In this document: one piece after another, positions 48,722-57,282 of the stretch
How positions within the stretch are numbered: the first letter of the stretch is position 1
Layout of the letters: every line of letters begins with the position of its first letter
Assembly: GCF_029223865.1 (NCBI RefSeq)
Contig: NZ_CP119520.1
Coordinates: 7,254,001-7,318,000 of the forward strand
Source: Telluria mixta
GTDB lineage: Bacteria > Pseudomonadota > Gammaproteobacteria > Burkholderiales > Burkholderiaceae_D
DNA length: 64,000 bases
Direction of reading: 5' to 3'
The notes under the pieces: generated by a model
What the model saw: only the letters and a program-made list of their open reading frames with translations
Told to the model about the DNA's origin: nothing
Databases searched by the model: none
Position numbers and translations under genes: made by a program

Positions 48722-49768
48722 GTGAATAATACGAAGAAGATCGCTCTGGCCGCCGCCATTCTGTGCTCCGCCGGAACGGCCCTGGCTCAGGACACCGAGG
48801 TCATCAATCCGTCGTGGTATATCGCCCCGACGGTGGTCGGCATCAAGCCGGACCATGATTTCGGCACGTCGAAGAAGGACTGGGGCGGCGGGTTGAAGTT
48901 CGGTAAGGCCGTGCATCCGCTGTGGGACATCCAGATCGGTGCCACCCAGGCCCGCGTCGACGACAACAATGTCAATTACCGCCAGACCCTCGTCGGCGTC
49001 GATGCCCTGCTGATGCTGTCGCGCAAGACCTTCCGTCCGTACCTGCTGATCGGCGTGGGCGGCGAGCGTGACAAGGTGAGCAATCCGCTCCGTAGCGCCT
49101 CCGGCTGGTCGCCGTACTACCAGGCCGGCGTCGGCTTCCAGGTCAGCATGAACGAGCAGTGGTCCCTGCAGGCCGACGTGCGCGACGTGCGCGCCCACCT
49201 GCGCGACGACGACGAGTTCGGCTTCTCGCGCGCCAACACCAAGTACGCGACGTTCAGCCTGAACTACGCCTTCAACCCGCCGCCGCGCCCGGCACCGGCG
49301 CCGGCCCCGGCACCTGCTCCGGCCCCGGTCGTCGAGGCACCGGCACCGGCACCGGCCGCTCCGCCGCCGCCGCCGCCGGCCCGCTTCGAGAAGGTGACCC
49401 TGTCGGCCAGCGAACTGTTCGCCTTCGACAGCGCCACCCTCTCGTCGCCGCAGCCGAAGCTGGATGACATCGCCGCCGCACTGCAGGCCGACCCGTCGAT
49501 CACCGACGTGGACATCAACGGCTACACCGACCGCCTGGGCTCGACCAAGTACAACCAGAAGCTGTCGGAGCGCCGCGCCAACGCCGTGCGCGACTACCTG
49601 ATCGCCAAGGGCGTCGACGCCAAGCGCCTGAAGGCCTACGGCAAAGGCGAGCAGAACCCGGTCGTGACCGACTGCAACCAGAAGAAGCGCAAGGAGCTGA
49701 TCGAGTGCCTGGCACCGAACCGCCGCGTGGAAGTGGAGCCGATCACCATCGAGCGCCGCGTACAGTAA
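48722..49768 (+). CDS. OmpA-family outer-membrane protein
   Basis: A 348-residue protein starting at GTG 48722: signal peptide VNNTKKIALAAAILCSAGTA with cleavage near ALAQD, an N-terminal eight-strand barrel-like domain (about 25-190), a Pro-Ala linker (APAPAPAPAPVVEAPAPA and a run of Pro) and a C-terminal OmpA domain (about 245-340) with VDINGYTDRLGSTKYNQKLS and AYGKGEQNPV for peptidoglycan binding. It is a structural tether. GGGAG lies before the GTG; there is no ATG at the signal-peptide start. Confidence 0.92.
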   Translation: MNNTKKIALAAAILCSAGTALAQDTEVINPSWYIAPTVVGIKPDHDFGTSKKDWGGGLKFGKAVHPLWDIQIGATQARVDDNNVNYRQTLVGVDALLMLSRKTFRPYLLIGVGGERDKVSNPLRSASGWSPYYQAGVGFQVSMNEQWSLQADVRDVRAHLRDDDEFGFSRANTKYATFSLNYAFNPPPRPAPAPAPAPAPAPVVEAPAPAPAAPPPPPPARFEKVTLSASELFAFDSATLSSPQPKLDDIAAALQADPSITDVDINGYTDRLGSTKYNQKLSERRANAVRDYLIAKGVDAKRLKAYGKGEQNPVVTDCNQKKRKELIECLAPNRRVEVEPITIERRVQ

Positions 49769-49846
49769 CACGGGCATGCGGGGCGCGGCATCGCGGCGTC
49801 CCGCTCGTGCTACCGCTCACGCTACCGATTCTGGGCGTACGCCCCT

Positions 49847-49876
49847 GAACGCGCCTTCGGGCGCGTTCGTCTTTTT
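49847..49876 (+). terminator. Rho-independent terminator of the OmpA-type gene
   Basis: GAACGCGCC (49847-49855) pairs with GGCGCGTTC (49860-49868) around TTCG, followed by GTC and five T. Confidence 0.8.
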
Positions 49877-49887
49877 GGAGATACCTG

Positions 49888-50808
49888 ATGGCAGTACAAA
49901 ACTGGATCCCCTTCTCCCGCCAGGTTGTCCATGTGATGCGCTGCGCCGTGACCGAATGGCTGGCGCACCGGGCGTCGAGCAAAGGCGCCGCGCTCGCTTT
50001 CTACACGCTGTTCTCGCTGGCGCCCATCCTCGTGCTCGTCATCGCAATCGCCGGCTTTTTCTACGGCACCGAAGCCGCCCAGGGCCAGCTGCTGGACGAA
50101 CTGCGCGGCCTCGTCGGCAAACAGGGCGCGGAAACCATCCAGGCGATCCTGGCCGGTGCCCGCAACAAGGAAAGCGGCAAGCTGGCGACGATCATCGCGA
50201 CGGTCCTGCTGCTGATCGGTGCGACGAGTGCGTTCGCGGAACTCAAGGACAGCCTGGATGAAATCTGGGACGTCCCGCCGCCCAGGGACGCCACCTGGTG
50301 GGACACCGTGCGCACCCGCCTGCTCTCGTTCGGCCTCATCCTGACCCTGGGCCTGCTGCTGATGTTCACGCTCGTCGTGTCGGCCGCGCTGACCCTGCTG
50401 GAAAAATACCTCGGCGGCATGTGGCATTCCGCGACGATCATCCTGGGCTGGGTCGCCTGGGCCATCAGCTTCCTCGTCATCGCCGTGATGTTCGGCGCCA
50501 TCTACAAGCTGCTGCCGCGCGTAAAACTGTCGTGGCATGACGTGACCATCGGCGCCCTCGGCACCGCGATCATGTTCACTGTAGGGAAGTTCGCGATCGG
50601 CCTATACATCGGCAACAGCGGTACGGCGAGCAGCTTCGGCGCGGCCGGTTCGCTGATCGCGCTGCTGCTGTGGGTGTATTACTCGGCGCAGATCTTTTTC
50701 CTGGGCGCGGAGTTCGCCCGCCAGTACGCCCTGCAGATGGGCAGCCTGAAGGACAAGCACGTGCCCGGCGCACCCCCGCCGGAGGCGCGCCCGTCGCCCG
50801 TGCACTGA
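49888..50808 (+). CDS. yihY: YihY/BrkB-family inner-membrane protein
   Basis: A 306-residue protein with about six transmembrane helices: ALAFYTLFSLAPILVLVIAI (family hallmark near residue 35), ATIIATVLLLIGATSAFAEL, and SLIALLLWVYYSAQIFFLGA near the end. The function is unknown; it is not RNase BN as once named. E. coli YihY has 290 residues. The gene starts about 12 bases after the terminator and probably has its own promoter. Confidence 0.93.
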   Translation: MAVQNWIPFSRQVVHVMRCAVTEWLAHRASSKGAALAFYTLFSLAPILVLVIAIAGFFYGTEAAQGQLLDELRGLVGKQGAETIQAILAGARNKESGKLATIIATVLLLIGATSAFAELKDSLDEIWDVPPPRDATWWDTVRTRLLSFGLILTLGLLLMFTLVVSAALTLLEKYLGGMWHSATIILGWVAWAISFLVIAVMFGAIYKLLPRVKLSWHDVTIGALGTAIMFTVGKFAIGLYIGNSGTASSFGAAGSLIALLLWVYYSAQIFFLGAEFARQYALQMGSLKDKHVPGAPPPEARPSPVH

Positions 50809-50814
50809 ACCGCC

Positions 50815-50843
50815 ACGGCGCTGCCCTTGCCGGGCGGCGCCGT
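50815..50843. terminator. GC-rich hairpin between convergent yihY and transporter genes
   Basis: ACGGCGCTGCCC (50815-50826) and GGGCGGCGCCGT (50832-50843) form a stem with one mismatch around TTGCC. No T-run, so its effect as a terminator is uncertain. Confidence 0.4.
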
Positions 50844-52120
50844 CATTCGCCGAGGAGTTCGGCGATGACTTCCATCCCTTCCACGCGCTCGGCCACGACC
50901 TTGATCACGACGACGACGGGCACGCCGAGCAGCAATCCCCACATGCCCCACAGCCAGCCCCAGAACAGCAGGCTGACGAACACGGCGGCCGGGTTCATCT
51001 TGGCGATCTTGCCGGTCATCCAGGTCGTGACGACCATGCCGACGAGCGTCGCGATCGCCAGCGATGCGCCCGCCACGAGGATCACCATCTGCAGCGATTC
51101 GAACTGCAGGAAGGCGACGAGGCCCGTCGCGGACGTGATCAACAGCGGGCCGAAGTAAGGCATGACGTGCGCCACGCCGGCGAAGATGGCCCAGGCACCC
51201 GCGTTTTCCAGGCCGATGAGGCGCAGCGCCACCCACATCAGCAGCGCCAGCAGCACGTTCGTGACGAGCAGCATGAACATATAGTTCTGGATGGACGTGT
51301 TGATGTCCTCGAGGATGTGCACCGTCACCTTTTTCTGCGTCAGCGACGGCCCCGTCAGCTTGACGAGCTTGCGCTTGAACGTGTCTCCCGCCAGCAGCAG
51401 GAAGAATACGAGGAACACGACCATCGTGGCCTGCGAAACGAAGCTGGCCAGGCCGACGGAACCGGCGAGCAGCCAGTCCATGATGCGGAAGTTGCTGCCG
51501 CCCGGCGTCTGTGCGACGGCCGGGGCCGATGCCCGCCTCGGCGGCGCATTGCGCTTCGCACTGGCGGCATTGGCGGCGGCCTGTTCGAGCTCAGCCGCGG
51601 CCGCTTGCACTTGCTGGATCGTCGACGGCCCGTCCGAGCCATCCGTGAGGATGCGCGTGACCTTGTGGGTCAGGGTCGGGAGTTCGTCGACGATGTTGAG
51701 GATTTCGCCTTGCACCCGTTGCATCGTGAGCGCCATGCCGACGAGGATCAGGCCCGTGACGAGCGTGGCGCCGATGGCCCGCCGGATGTGCCAGCGCTCG
51801 AGCCAGCGCACGACGGGACTCAGGGTGTAGGCGATAAAGATGCCGAGCAAAAGCGGCACCAGGAAATTCTTGGCCCACTGCAGGCCGAAGACGAACGCGA
51901 CGGTGGCAATGACGCCCAGCGTGAGACCGCGCGCGTTGACATGGATGGGCAGGCGCAGGTTGCCGTGGGCGGCGCCGAGCTCTTCGCCCGTCGGCGCCCC
52001 GCCGGTGTTGACGAGGCCGGCTTCACGCGCCGCCTGTTCCACATCCGCGGACGCCGCGGCAACCGGAGTGACTGGGTTGGATGCCTCGGACGTTGCGGGG
52101 CCGGATTGGGCGAGCTGCAT
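50843..52120 (-). CDS. AI-2E-family (PerM-like) transporter
   Basis: A 425-residue membrane protein: an unusual 60-residue hydrophilic N-terminus (rich in Ala, Gly, Pro and Thr), then about seven transmembrane helices including FLVPLLLGIFIAYTLSPVV, and the family end HVMPYFGPLL and WGWLWGMWGLLLGVP. Family members export AI-2 or act as permeases and Na+/H+ antiporters; the substrate is unknown. An insert rich in Ala, Arg and Pro lies at about 170-205. Confidence 0.85.
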   Translation of the reverse strand: MQLAQSGPATSEASNPVTPVAAASADVEQAAREAGLVNTGGAPTGEELGAAHGNLRLPIHVNARGLTLGVIATVAFVFGLQWAKNFLVPLLLGIFIAYTLSPVVRWLERWHIRRAIGATLVTGLILVGMALTMQRVQGEILNIVDELPTLTHKVTRILTDGSDGPSTIQQVQAAAAELEQAAANAASAKRNAPPRRASAPAVAQTPGGSNFRIMDWLLAGSVGLASFVSQATMVVFLVFFLLLAGDTFKRKLVKLTGPSLTQKKVTVHILEDINTSIQNYMFMLLVTNVLLALLMWVALRLIGLENAGAWAIFAGVAHVMPYFGPLLITSATGLVAFLQFESLQMVILVAGASLAIATLVGMVVTTWMTGKIAKMNPAAVFVSLLFWGWLWGMWGLLLGVPVVVVIKVVAERVEGMEVIAELLGE

Positions 52121-52246
52121 GGTACCTGCCTGAAAAAAATGCCGGTCCCGGGCATCCGCCGGCAGTCTCCTGCCGAGGCGGATGCCGCATGGCGCGGCAA
52201 TCGAAACGACTGTCGGGCCGGCCCGCGCGCGAGCCGCCCGGTCAGC

Positions 52247-52561
52247 TTATTTTACGCGGATGTCGTTCTTGACCGACGACACACCTTTCACGCCACGTGC
52301 GACGTCGGCGGCATGCTGTGCATCCTGCGGCTGGGCCACGAAGCCCGACAGCTGCACGTCGCCCTTGTAGGTCTCGACATTGATCTCGGTCGATTTCAGG
52401 GTCGGCTCGTTGAAGATCGCGGCCTTCACTTTCGCGGTGATGGCGGCATCGTCGATGTACTCGCCGGTGCTTTCCTTGGTCGGGCTCGACGAGCAGCCGA
52501 CGATGGTGAAGGCGACGGTGGCGGTGAAGATGGCGGTGGCGATGCGTTTGGTGACGTTCAT
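52247..52561 (-). CDS. BON-domain lipoprotein, first copy
   Basis: A 104-residue lipoprotein (signal ending IVG then Cys) with one BON domain, DDAAITAKVKAAIFNEPTL to DVQLSGFVAQPQDAQHAADV. BON domains bind phospholipid and occur in envelope stress proteins such as OsmY and DolP. It resembles the BON protein at 59469. It is 64 bases from the Cys-repeat gene start to its right. Confidence 0.9.
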   Translation of the reverse strand: MNVTKRIATAIFTATVAFTIVGCSSSPTKESTGEYIDDAAITAKVKAAIFNEPTLKSTEINVETYKGDVQLSGFVAQPQDAQHAADVARGVKGVSSVKNDIRVK

Positions 52562-52625
52562 GGTGAACTCCTGTTAGTGGTGGTACATGGTTGTGCTCTT
52601 GACGAGCGGGTGCGGATGATTCCGC

Positions 52626-53174
52626 TTATTTGCCGAACTCGGCCTTCGCAGCCGAGACGCATTGATCCTTGGCGGCGCCGGCGAACGCATCGCATTTCTC
52701 CATGGCGACGCGGTACGCGGCGGACAGCTTGTCCTCGCGCGCTTCGTTGCGCGCTTCGATCGTTTTCTGGTCGGCCTTCGCATCGGCCTGCGCGGCGACG
52801 AGGCGGGCCTTCGCCTGCTCCTGACACACGTCCTTGTCGTTGCCCGTGAGCCCGGCGCAGCGTGCCTTGTCGAGGTCGTAGTTGGCGGAGGCGATGCGCA
52901 TCCGTGCCCGCGTATAGGCCTTCAGCGTGTCTTCGTATTTCGCCCGTGCTTCTTCGTCGGCGTGGACGCGCGCAGCCTTCGCTTCCAGCACGCAGACATC
53001 CTTCGGATTGCCCGTGATGGCATCGCAGCGGGCGCGTGCGTTCTTGTACTCGGCGGCCGCCGCGTCGCGCGCCTGCTGGTAGGCCAGCTTTGCTTCCGGC
53101 GTCGCCGCGCGGACATGGCCTGCCGCCCACAACAGGGCAGCAGCCAGCAGCAGGATCATGTGTGGTGTGCGCAT
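52626..53174 (-). CDS. Exported protein with three Cys-x10-Cys repeats
   Basis: A 182-residue exported protein (signal to VRAAT) with three repeats of CDAITGNPKDVCVLEAKA, CAGLTGNDKDVCQEQAKA and CDAFAGAAKDQCVSAAKA, each with cysteines eleven residues apart, on long Ala/Lys/Arg-rich helices. No known family is certain. Each pair could form a disulfide in the periplasm. AGAACAAG precedes the ATG. Its role is unknown. Confidence 0.7.
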   Translation of the reverse strand: MRTPHMILLLAAALLWAAGHVRAATPEAKLAYQQARDAAAAEYKNARARCDAITGNPKDVCVLEAKAARVHADEEARAKYEDTLKAYTRARMRIASANYDLDKARCAGLTGNDKDVCQEQAKARLVAAQADAKADQKTIEARNEAREDKLSAAYRVAMEKCDAFAGAAKDQCVSAAKAEFGK

Positions 53175-53379
53175 TCTTGTTCTCCTTTTGACACTCTTTT
53201 TTTCAACCGATGTTGACGTTTTACTCTGCCGTAACGACGATTTCTGTTCGCTGCCGAACACACGAAAAAAGATGATGAAAAAGCATCGGATGAGCACCCG
53301 AAGGTGAGTGCGTCATCGCACAGACCCCATACGCATGACTGCGTAATCTGGCCCTACATCTTTGCCAGGAGAACAAGTC

Positions 53380-53844
53380 ATGAAAGCTACTCGTACCCTT
53401 GCCGCCCTCGTCGCGGCCAGTGCGCTCCTCGGCGGCTGCGCCAGCCAGTCGTCCCAGCCCTACTACGCCAACGACGGTTACCGCAGCGGCTACGACAACA
53501 CGGCTTCGACGGGCTACGGCACGATCGAATCGATCCAGGTGACCAGCGGTGAAGGCCGCACGAGCGGTGCCGGCGCGGTCGTCGGCGGCCTCGTCGGTGC
53601 GCTCGCCGGCAACCAGGTCGGCAGCGGCGGCGGCCGCACGGCGGCGACCGTCGCCGGCGGCGTGGCGGGCGCGGCGATCGGTAACCGTGTGGAAGCGAAC
53701 CGCGATGGAGCAGGACAACAGCAGTTTGCAGTCAATGTCCGTCTCGACAATGGCGAATACCGTACCATCGTCCAGGACAATGTGTACGACCTGCGCGTGG
53801 GCAACCGCGTGCGCATCGTCGACGGTCGCGTCTACCGTTATTGA
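53380..53844 (+). CDS. Glycine-zipper 2TM lipoprotein, first copy
   Basis: A 154-residue lipoprotein (LLGG then Cys) with the zipper GAGAVVGGLVGALAGNQVG and AATVAGGVAGAAIGNRVE, then VNVRLDNGEYRTI and GNRVRIVDGRVYRY. It resembles SlyB/YcfJ-type glycine-zipper 2TM proteins of the envelope. The gene at 61081 has the same C-terminal half. The ATG at 53380 with AGGAG upstream is the start. A terminator follows. Confidence 0.9.
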   Translation: MKATRTLAALVAASALLGGCASQSSQPYYANDGYRSGYDNTASTGYGTIESIQVTSGEGRTSGAGAVVGGLVGALAGNQVGSGGGRTAATVAGGVAGAAIGNRVEANRDGAGQQQFAVNVRLDNGEYRTIVQDNVYDLRVGNRVRIVDGRVYRY

Positions 53845-53866
53845 GCGGCGCGCCGCGTGCACTTTG

Positions 53867-53889
53867 AAGCCGGCTCTGCCGGCTTTTTT
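53867..53889 (+). terminator. Terminator of the glycine-zipper gene
   Basis: AAGCCGGC (53867-53874), TCT and GCCGGCTT (53878-53885), then T to 53889. Confidence 0.85.
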
Positions 53890-53914
53890 CATGGGCGAGT
53901 GATTGCGGCGAGGC

Positions 53915-53951
53915 AAAAAAAGACGGCGTCCAATCGAAGATTGCGACGCCG
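53915..53951 (-). terminator. Terminator for the minus-strand run from 55136 to 54012
   Basis: On the minus strand CGGCGTC-CAATC stems with GATTG-GACGCCG (53924-53951), followed by seven T (A-run 53915-53921). Confidence 0.85.
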
Positions 53952-54011
53952 CTCAAGCCCCACCATATTCGTGCATGGCGCGATCCGGTGGGGAATCACG
54001 CCGCGTTGTCC

Positions 54012-54377
54012 CTAGTATGCCACTTGCTGCGCGCGTTTGCGCTGCAAGTACCAACCGAGCGCGCCCAGGATGGCGGCCACGCCCAGAGCCGGCTTGCCGA
54101 GGTTGCGCTTGCGGATGAAGCCCAGTACGGTCAGTGCATACGGGGCCAGTACCGAGATGCTCGTGCCGGTCGGCTTGAGCAGTGCATCGGCGCGGGTCCG
54201 CAGCACCCAGGTCGCGTGGTCGAGCGCCGAATGAAAGATCACTTCCGGGCGCGCCCCGTGCTTGATCTGGGCGCGCGCGTGGGCGACGCCGCTGCGGTAG
54301 AACTCGCCGTCGCGCAACAATGCCCGCTTGCGCTCTTCAAGGGAGCCATGCGTGTGATGGCCGATCGTTTTTTCCAT
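54012..54377 (-). CDS. Small protein with hydrophobic C-terminus, third gene of YqjD/E-like operon
   Basis: A 121-residue protein with a charged first half (HGSLEERKRALLRDGEFYRS) and hydrophobic segments near the end (LAPYALTVLGFI; GVAAILGALGWYLQ), so it is likely membrane-bound. It follows the YqjE-like gene by 15 bases; the order resembles the YqjD-YqjE-YqjK group. No further function is recognised. Confidence 0.65.
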   Translation of the reverse strand: MEKTIGHHTHGSLEERKRALLRDGEFYRSGVAHARAQIKHGARPEVIFHSALDHATWVLRTRADALLKPTGTSISVLAPYALTVLGFIRKRNLGKPALGVAAILGALGWYLQRKRAQQVAY

Positions 54378-54392
54378 AGCTCGTTCCTCCGG

Positions 54393-54779
54393 TTACAACA
54401 GCATGTCGCGGTCGTTGCGCAATTCCTTCATGGTCTCGGGGAACGCCAGCTTGCCCTGTTTGAGCAGCGAGAGTCCCTTCATCACGAGGATCAGGGTGAT
54501 GACGGCGAACACGACGAACATGACGAGCAGGATCTTCCAGCCCATTTCGTCCCAGGCCAGGGCCACGATCGTCGCGGTGCCGTAGGCCAGTGCGAACCAC
54601 GTGGCCAGGGCGGCCATCGCGAAGATGACCACCAGTTCGATCACGTGGTTGCGCACTTCCGACAGTTCGAGCGCGGCAAGTTCCACGCGCGACACCACGA
54701 GCCCGAACAGGTTCTTGGCCAGGCCCGTGATCCCACCCATGAGGCCGGGGCTATGCACGACGGTTTCATTGTTATCCAT
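54393..54779 (-). CDS. YqjE/phage-holin-like membrane protein
   Basis: A 128-residue protein with two transmembrane helices (IELVVIFAMAALATWFALAY; ILLVMFVVFAVITLILVMKG), matching the PF07332-type YqjE family, which is named holin-like but is a chromosomal envelope protein. It is between the DUF883 gene and the YqjK-position gene and is not evidence of a prophage. Confidence 0.85.
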   Translation of the reverse strand: MDNNETVVHSPGLMGGITGLAKNLFGLVVSRVELAALELSEVRNHVIELVVIFAMAALATWFALAYGTATIVALAWDEMGWKILLVMFVVFAVITLILVMKGLSLLKQGKLAFPETMKELRNDRDMLL

Positions 54780-54797
54780 GGCTGCCCCCGACCGGAA

Positions 54798-55136
54798 TTA
54801 TTTGCGGCCCAGAATGACACCCAGCAGCAGGCCGACACCGGCTGCCACGGCCACGGTGCGCCATGGGTTGTCCTTCACGTAGACATCGGTTGCGCGCGCC
54901 AGTTCCTTGCTCTTGACGAGGGCTTGATCCTGATACTTGCCGGCCTTGCCCAACGCCTGGTCGAGCAGTTCCATGCCGCGCTCGCGCAGTTCGTCGGCCT
55001 TGTTGCCGGTGAGGGAAGCGGCGGCGCTCAGCAGCGACTGTGCGTCCTTGACGAGCGCTTTTACGTCGCCGGAAGCATTGTTCGCTGCGCCGTTCAGTTG
55101 GGAAGCGTTGGCGTTGGCGCGGATGGACTCTAACAT
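54798..55136 (-). CDS. DUF883 (YqjD/ElaB-like) membrane protein
   Basis: A 112-residue protein: helical Ala/Lys-rich N-terminus (DVKALVKDAQSLLSAAASL) and a single C-terminal transmembrane helix NPWRTVAVAAGVGLLLGVIL with basic end GRK, the DUF883 pattern. E. coli YqjD binds ribosomes to the membrane in stationary phase. The start at 55136 has AAGGAG before it. It heads the three-gene operon. Confidence 0.9.
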   Translation of the reverse strand: MLESIRANANASQLNGAANNASGDVKALVKDAQSLLSAAASLTGNKADELRERGMELLDQALGKAGKYQDQALVKSKELARATDVYVKDNPWRTVAVAAGVGLLLGVILGRK

Positions 55137-55173
55137 GATGTACTCCTTGTTGTAGGTAGTGGTGGGTAAAGGT

Positions 55174-55710
55174 TCAGGCCAGCAGGTCACGCATGTCGTC
55201 GGCGTGCTCTTCCTCGGTGGCCAGGATCTCGGTCAGCATGATCTTGGTGGTCGGATCCTTGTCGCCGATGGCTTGAATCATCTGGCGGTAGGATTCGATC
55301 GCCACGCGCTCGGCGATCAGGTCGGCGCGGATCATGGCTTGCACGTCTTCCGACTCGTCGTACTCCGCATGGCTGCGCTGGGTCAGCGTGGCCGGGTTGA
55401 AGTTCGGCGAACCGTTCAGCTGGACGATGCGCTCGGCGATGCGGTCGGCGTGGTCCTGCTCCTGCTGCGCATGCTCGAGGAACTCGGCCTTGATGTGGCC
55501 CGTGTTCGGGCCGCTGACCGTGTAGTAGTGGCGCTTGTAGCGCAGCACGCACAGCAGTTCCGTCGCCAGTGCGGCGTTGAGCATGGCGATGACGGCTTCG
55601 CGGTCGGCCGCGTAGCCCTCGGTCACGGCGCCGTCTTCGAGATTCGCGGCCGCGCGGCGGATTTCCGCGATGTCGAAGCCGTGCGCCAGGTTGGATGCGT
55701 TCTGTTCCAT
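55174..55710 (-). CDS. Ferritin-like/bacterioferritin-type protein
   Basis: A 178-residue helical protein with ferritin-like iron ligands: ALATELLCVLRYKRHYY (Glu), FLEHAQQEQDHADRIAE (ExxH), AIESYRQMI and EEEHADDMRD (ExxH). It probably stores iron or detoxifies peroxide like Dps or bacterioferritin. Because the haem Met of true bacterioferritins is not assigned, the subgroup is left open. It starts 38 bases before the DUF883 region on the same strand. Confidence 0.85.
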   Translation of the reverse strand: MEQNASNLAHGFDIAEIRRAAANLEDGAVTEGYAADREAVIAMLNAALATELLCVLRYKRHYYTVSGPNTGHIKAEFLEHAQQEQDHADRIAERIVQLNGSPNFNPATLTQRSHAEYDESEDVQAMIRADLIAERVAIESYRQMIQAIGDKDPTTKIMLTEILATEEEHADDMRDLLA

Positions 55711-55742
55711 GAATCTTCCTCTTTCAGTGGGGTCTTAAAATA

Positions 55743-56666
55743 TCAGCGCTGTGCCGCTCGCGGCGGGATCGGTGCGCCGGCGTTCGACAGCACGATCTCC
55801 ACGCGGCGGTTCAGCTGGCGGTTCGAGGCCGTGTCGTTCGATGCGACCGGGAACGCCTCGCCATAGCCGCGCATGCCGATGCGTTCGCGCGGCACGCCGA
55901 GGCCGACGAGGGCCTGGGCCACGGACGCCGCGCGGCGCTCGGACAGGTCCTTGTTGTGGGCCGCGGAGCCCGTGCTGTCGGTAAATCCTTCGACCATGAC
56001 CGTGCGGTCGGGGTTCTGCGTCATGATCTCGGCCAGTTTTTTCACGGTCGCCATGCCGTTCGCGTTCAGTTCCGCGCGGTCGGTGGCGAACAGCACGTCG
56101 CCGATGGTGACGACCATGCCGCGCTCCGTCTTCTGCGCATGCAGTTCGACGAGGAGGGCTTCCAGGCGCGCTGCGCGATCGGCCTGCTGGGCAGCCTGCT
56201 GCTGGGCCGCGGCGGCCTGGGCTTGCGCGTCCTGGGCCTGCGCCTGGGCGGCAGCGGCCTGCGCCTGGGCGGCGGCGGCATCGCGCTTGGCGCGGTCGGC
56301 TTCGGCGGTGCGCGCTTCCAGCTGGACGCGGTCGCGTTCGCGGCCCGCATTGGCGACCTCGGCCTCGGCAGCCTTCGCCTTCGCCACTTCCTGGGCGGTG
56401 GCGATCTTTTGCTTCGCGACATAGGCCAGGCGGTCGATCGTGTCCAGGCTTTCGCGCTGGGCGGCCGCCTGGTTCGCGCGGTCGAGCGCTTCGCCGGCCT
56501 GCTTGAATTCCATCTGCGCGTACGTCGCGACCTGCGGGTTGTTGTTGGCCGCGACGAAGTCGGCGCGTGCCTCGTCCAGGGTCGGCGTGGTGGTCGGGAC
56601 GGTGCTGCAGCCGGCCAGCGCGACGGCGCCGGCGAATACCATGGCCTTCAGGAAATTCATTTTCAT
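55743..56666 (-). CDS. DUF4398-OmpA-family lipoprotein, first copy
   Basis: A 307-residue lipoprotein (ALAG then Cys) with a DUF4398-like helical part (DEARADFVAANNNPQVATYA), an extreme Ala/Gln coiled coil (about 100-160) and a C-terminal OmpA domain (about 200-300: GDVLFATDRAELNANG, VEGFTDSTGSAAHN and SERRAASVAQAL). It would span from the membrane to peptidoglycan. It lies next to the DUF4398 lipoprotein at 56701 on the same strand. Confidence 0.9.
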   Translation of the reverse strand: MKMNFLKAMVFAGAVALAGCSTVPTTTPTLDEARADFVAANNNPQVATYAQMEFKQAGEALDRANQAAAQRESLDTIDRLAYVAKQKIATAQEVAKAKAAEAEVANAGRERDRVQLEARTAEADRAKRDAAAAQAQAAAAQAQAQDAQAQAAAAQQQAAQQADRAARLEALLVELHAQKTERGMVVTIGDVLFATDRAELNANGMATVKKLAEIMTQNPDRTVMVEGFTDSTGSAAHNKDLSERRAASVAQALVGLGVPRERIGMRGYGEAFPVASNDTASNRQLNRRVEIVLSNAGAPIPPRAAQR

Positions 56667-56700
56667 GATGCTTCCTTTCTCCAGTTCTTGTTATTGGGCG

Positions 56701-57096
56701 TTACTGCTGCTGGTCGGAATTGGCGCGGTCGACTTCCTGGCGCAGCACGCGCAGGTCCTCGTTGAGCGCGTCGGCGGCGGCCGTGGCCTTGGCGGAATTG
56801 GCCTTGCTCTGCGCGAGCTTGGCGTCGGCCTGGGCCTGGACCGCCAGTTCGCGCGCCGTCTTGTAATCCTTCGCGGCGAGCGCCTGGTTGGCGCGCATCA
56901 TCTTGTCGCGCGCGGCCGAGATCTCGGCCGGCGCCAGCTCGGGCGCGCCCGCCGTGACGGCGTTTTCGACGGCATTGTGCGAAACCGCGACGGCAGCCGT
57001 GGCCGGGGTCTTTTCCGGGCTGGCGCAGGCGGCCAGCGAAAGTACCGCGGCGGCTGCGCCGACCCGCATCAGCAGGTTCATCGATTTCGTATCCAT
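56701..57096 (-). CDS. DUF4398 lipoprotein
   Basis: A 131-residue lipoprotein (LAA then Cys) with the DUF4398 helical core (AAREKMMRANQAL-type: SAARDKMMRANQALAAKDYK; ELAVQAQADAKLAQSKANSA). The start is 57096 (MDTKSMNLL). It is followed by the OmpA-type DUF4398 gene with a 34-base gap, so the two are probably co-expressed partners. Confidence 0.87.
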   Translation of the reverse strand: MDTKSMNLLMRVGAAAAVLSLAACASPEKTPATAAVAVSHNAVENAVTAGAPELAPAEISAARDKMMRANQALAAKDYKTARELAVQAQADAKLAQSKANSAKATAAADALNEDLRVLRQEVDRANSDQQQ

Positions 57097-57282
57097 CTTG
57101 CGACTCCTGTTTTTAAATTGTGTTGGTAACGTTATAACCCTCGCACCAGACCAGATCGGTTCGCTGGCGCACATAGACACCGCCTTGGCCTCTCTACGGC
57201 CGGGCTACGGTGCGGCACCGCACATTGACGCCCGGACCTTTACGTTAATCTGCGTTCAACCCATCCCACCAGAAGGAAGGCC

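Noticed and set aside
54393..54779. Holin-like protein as a sign of prophage
   Set aside because: It is YqjE-like, lies next to DUF883, and no phage structural, integrase or lysis gene is near.
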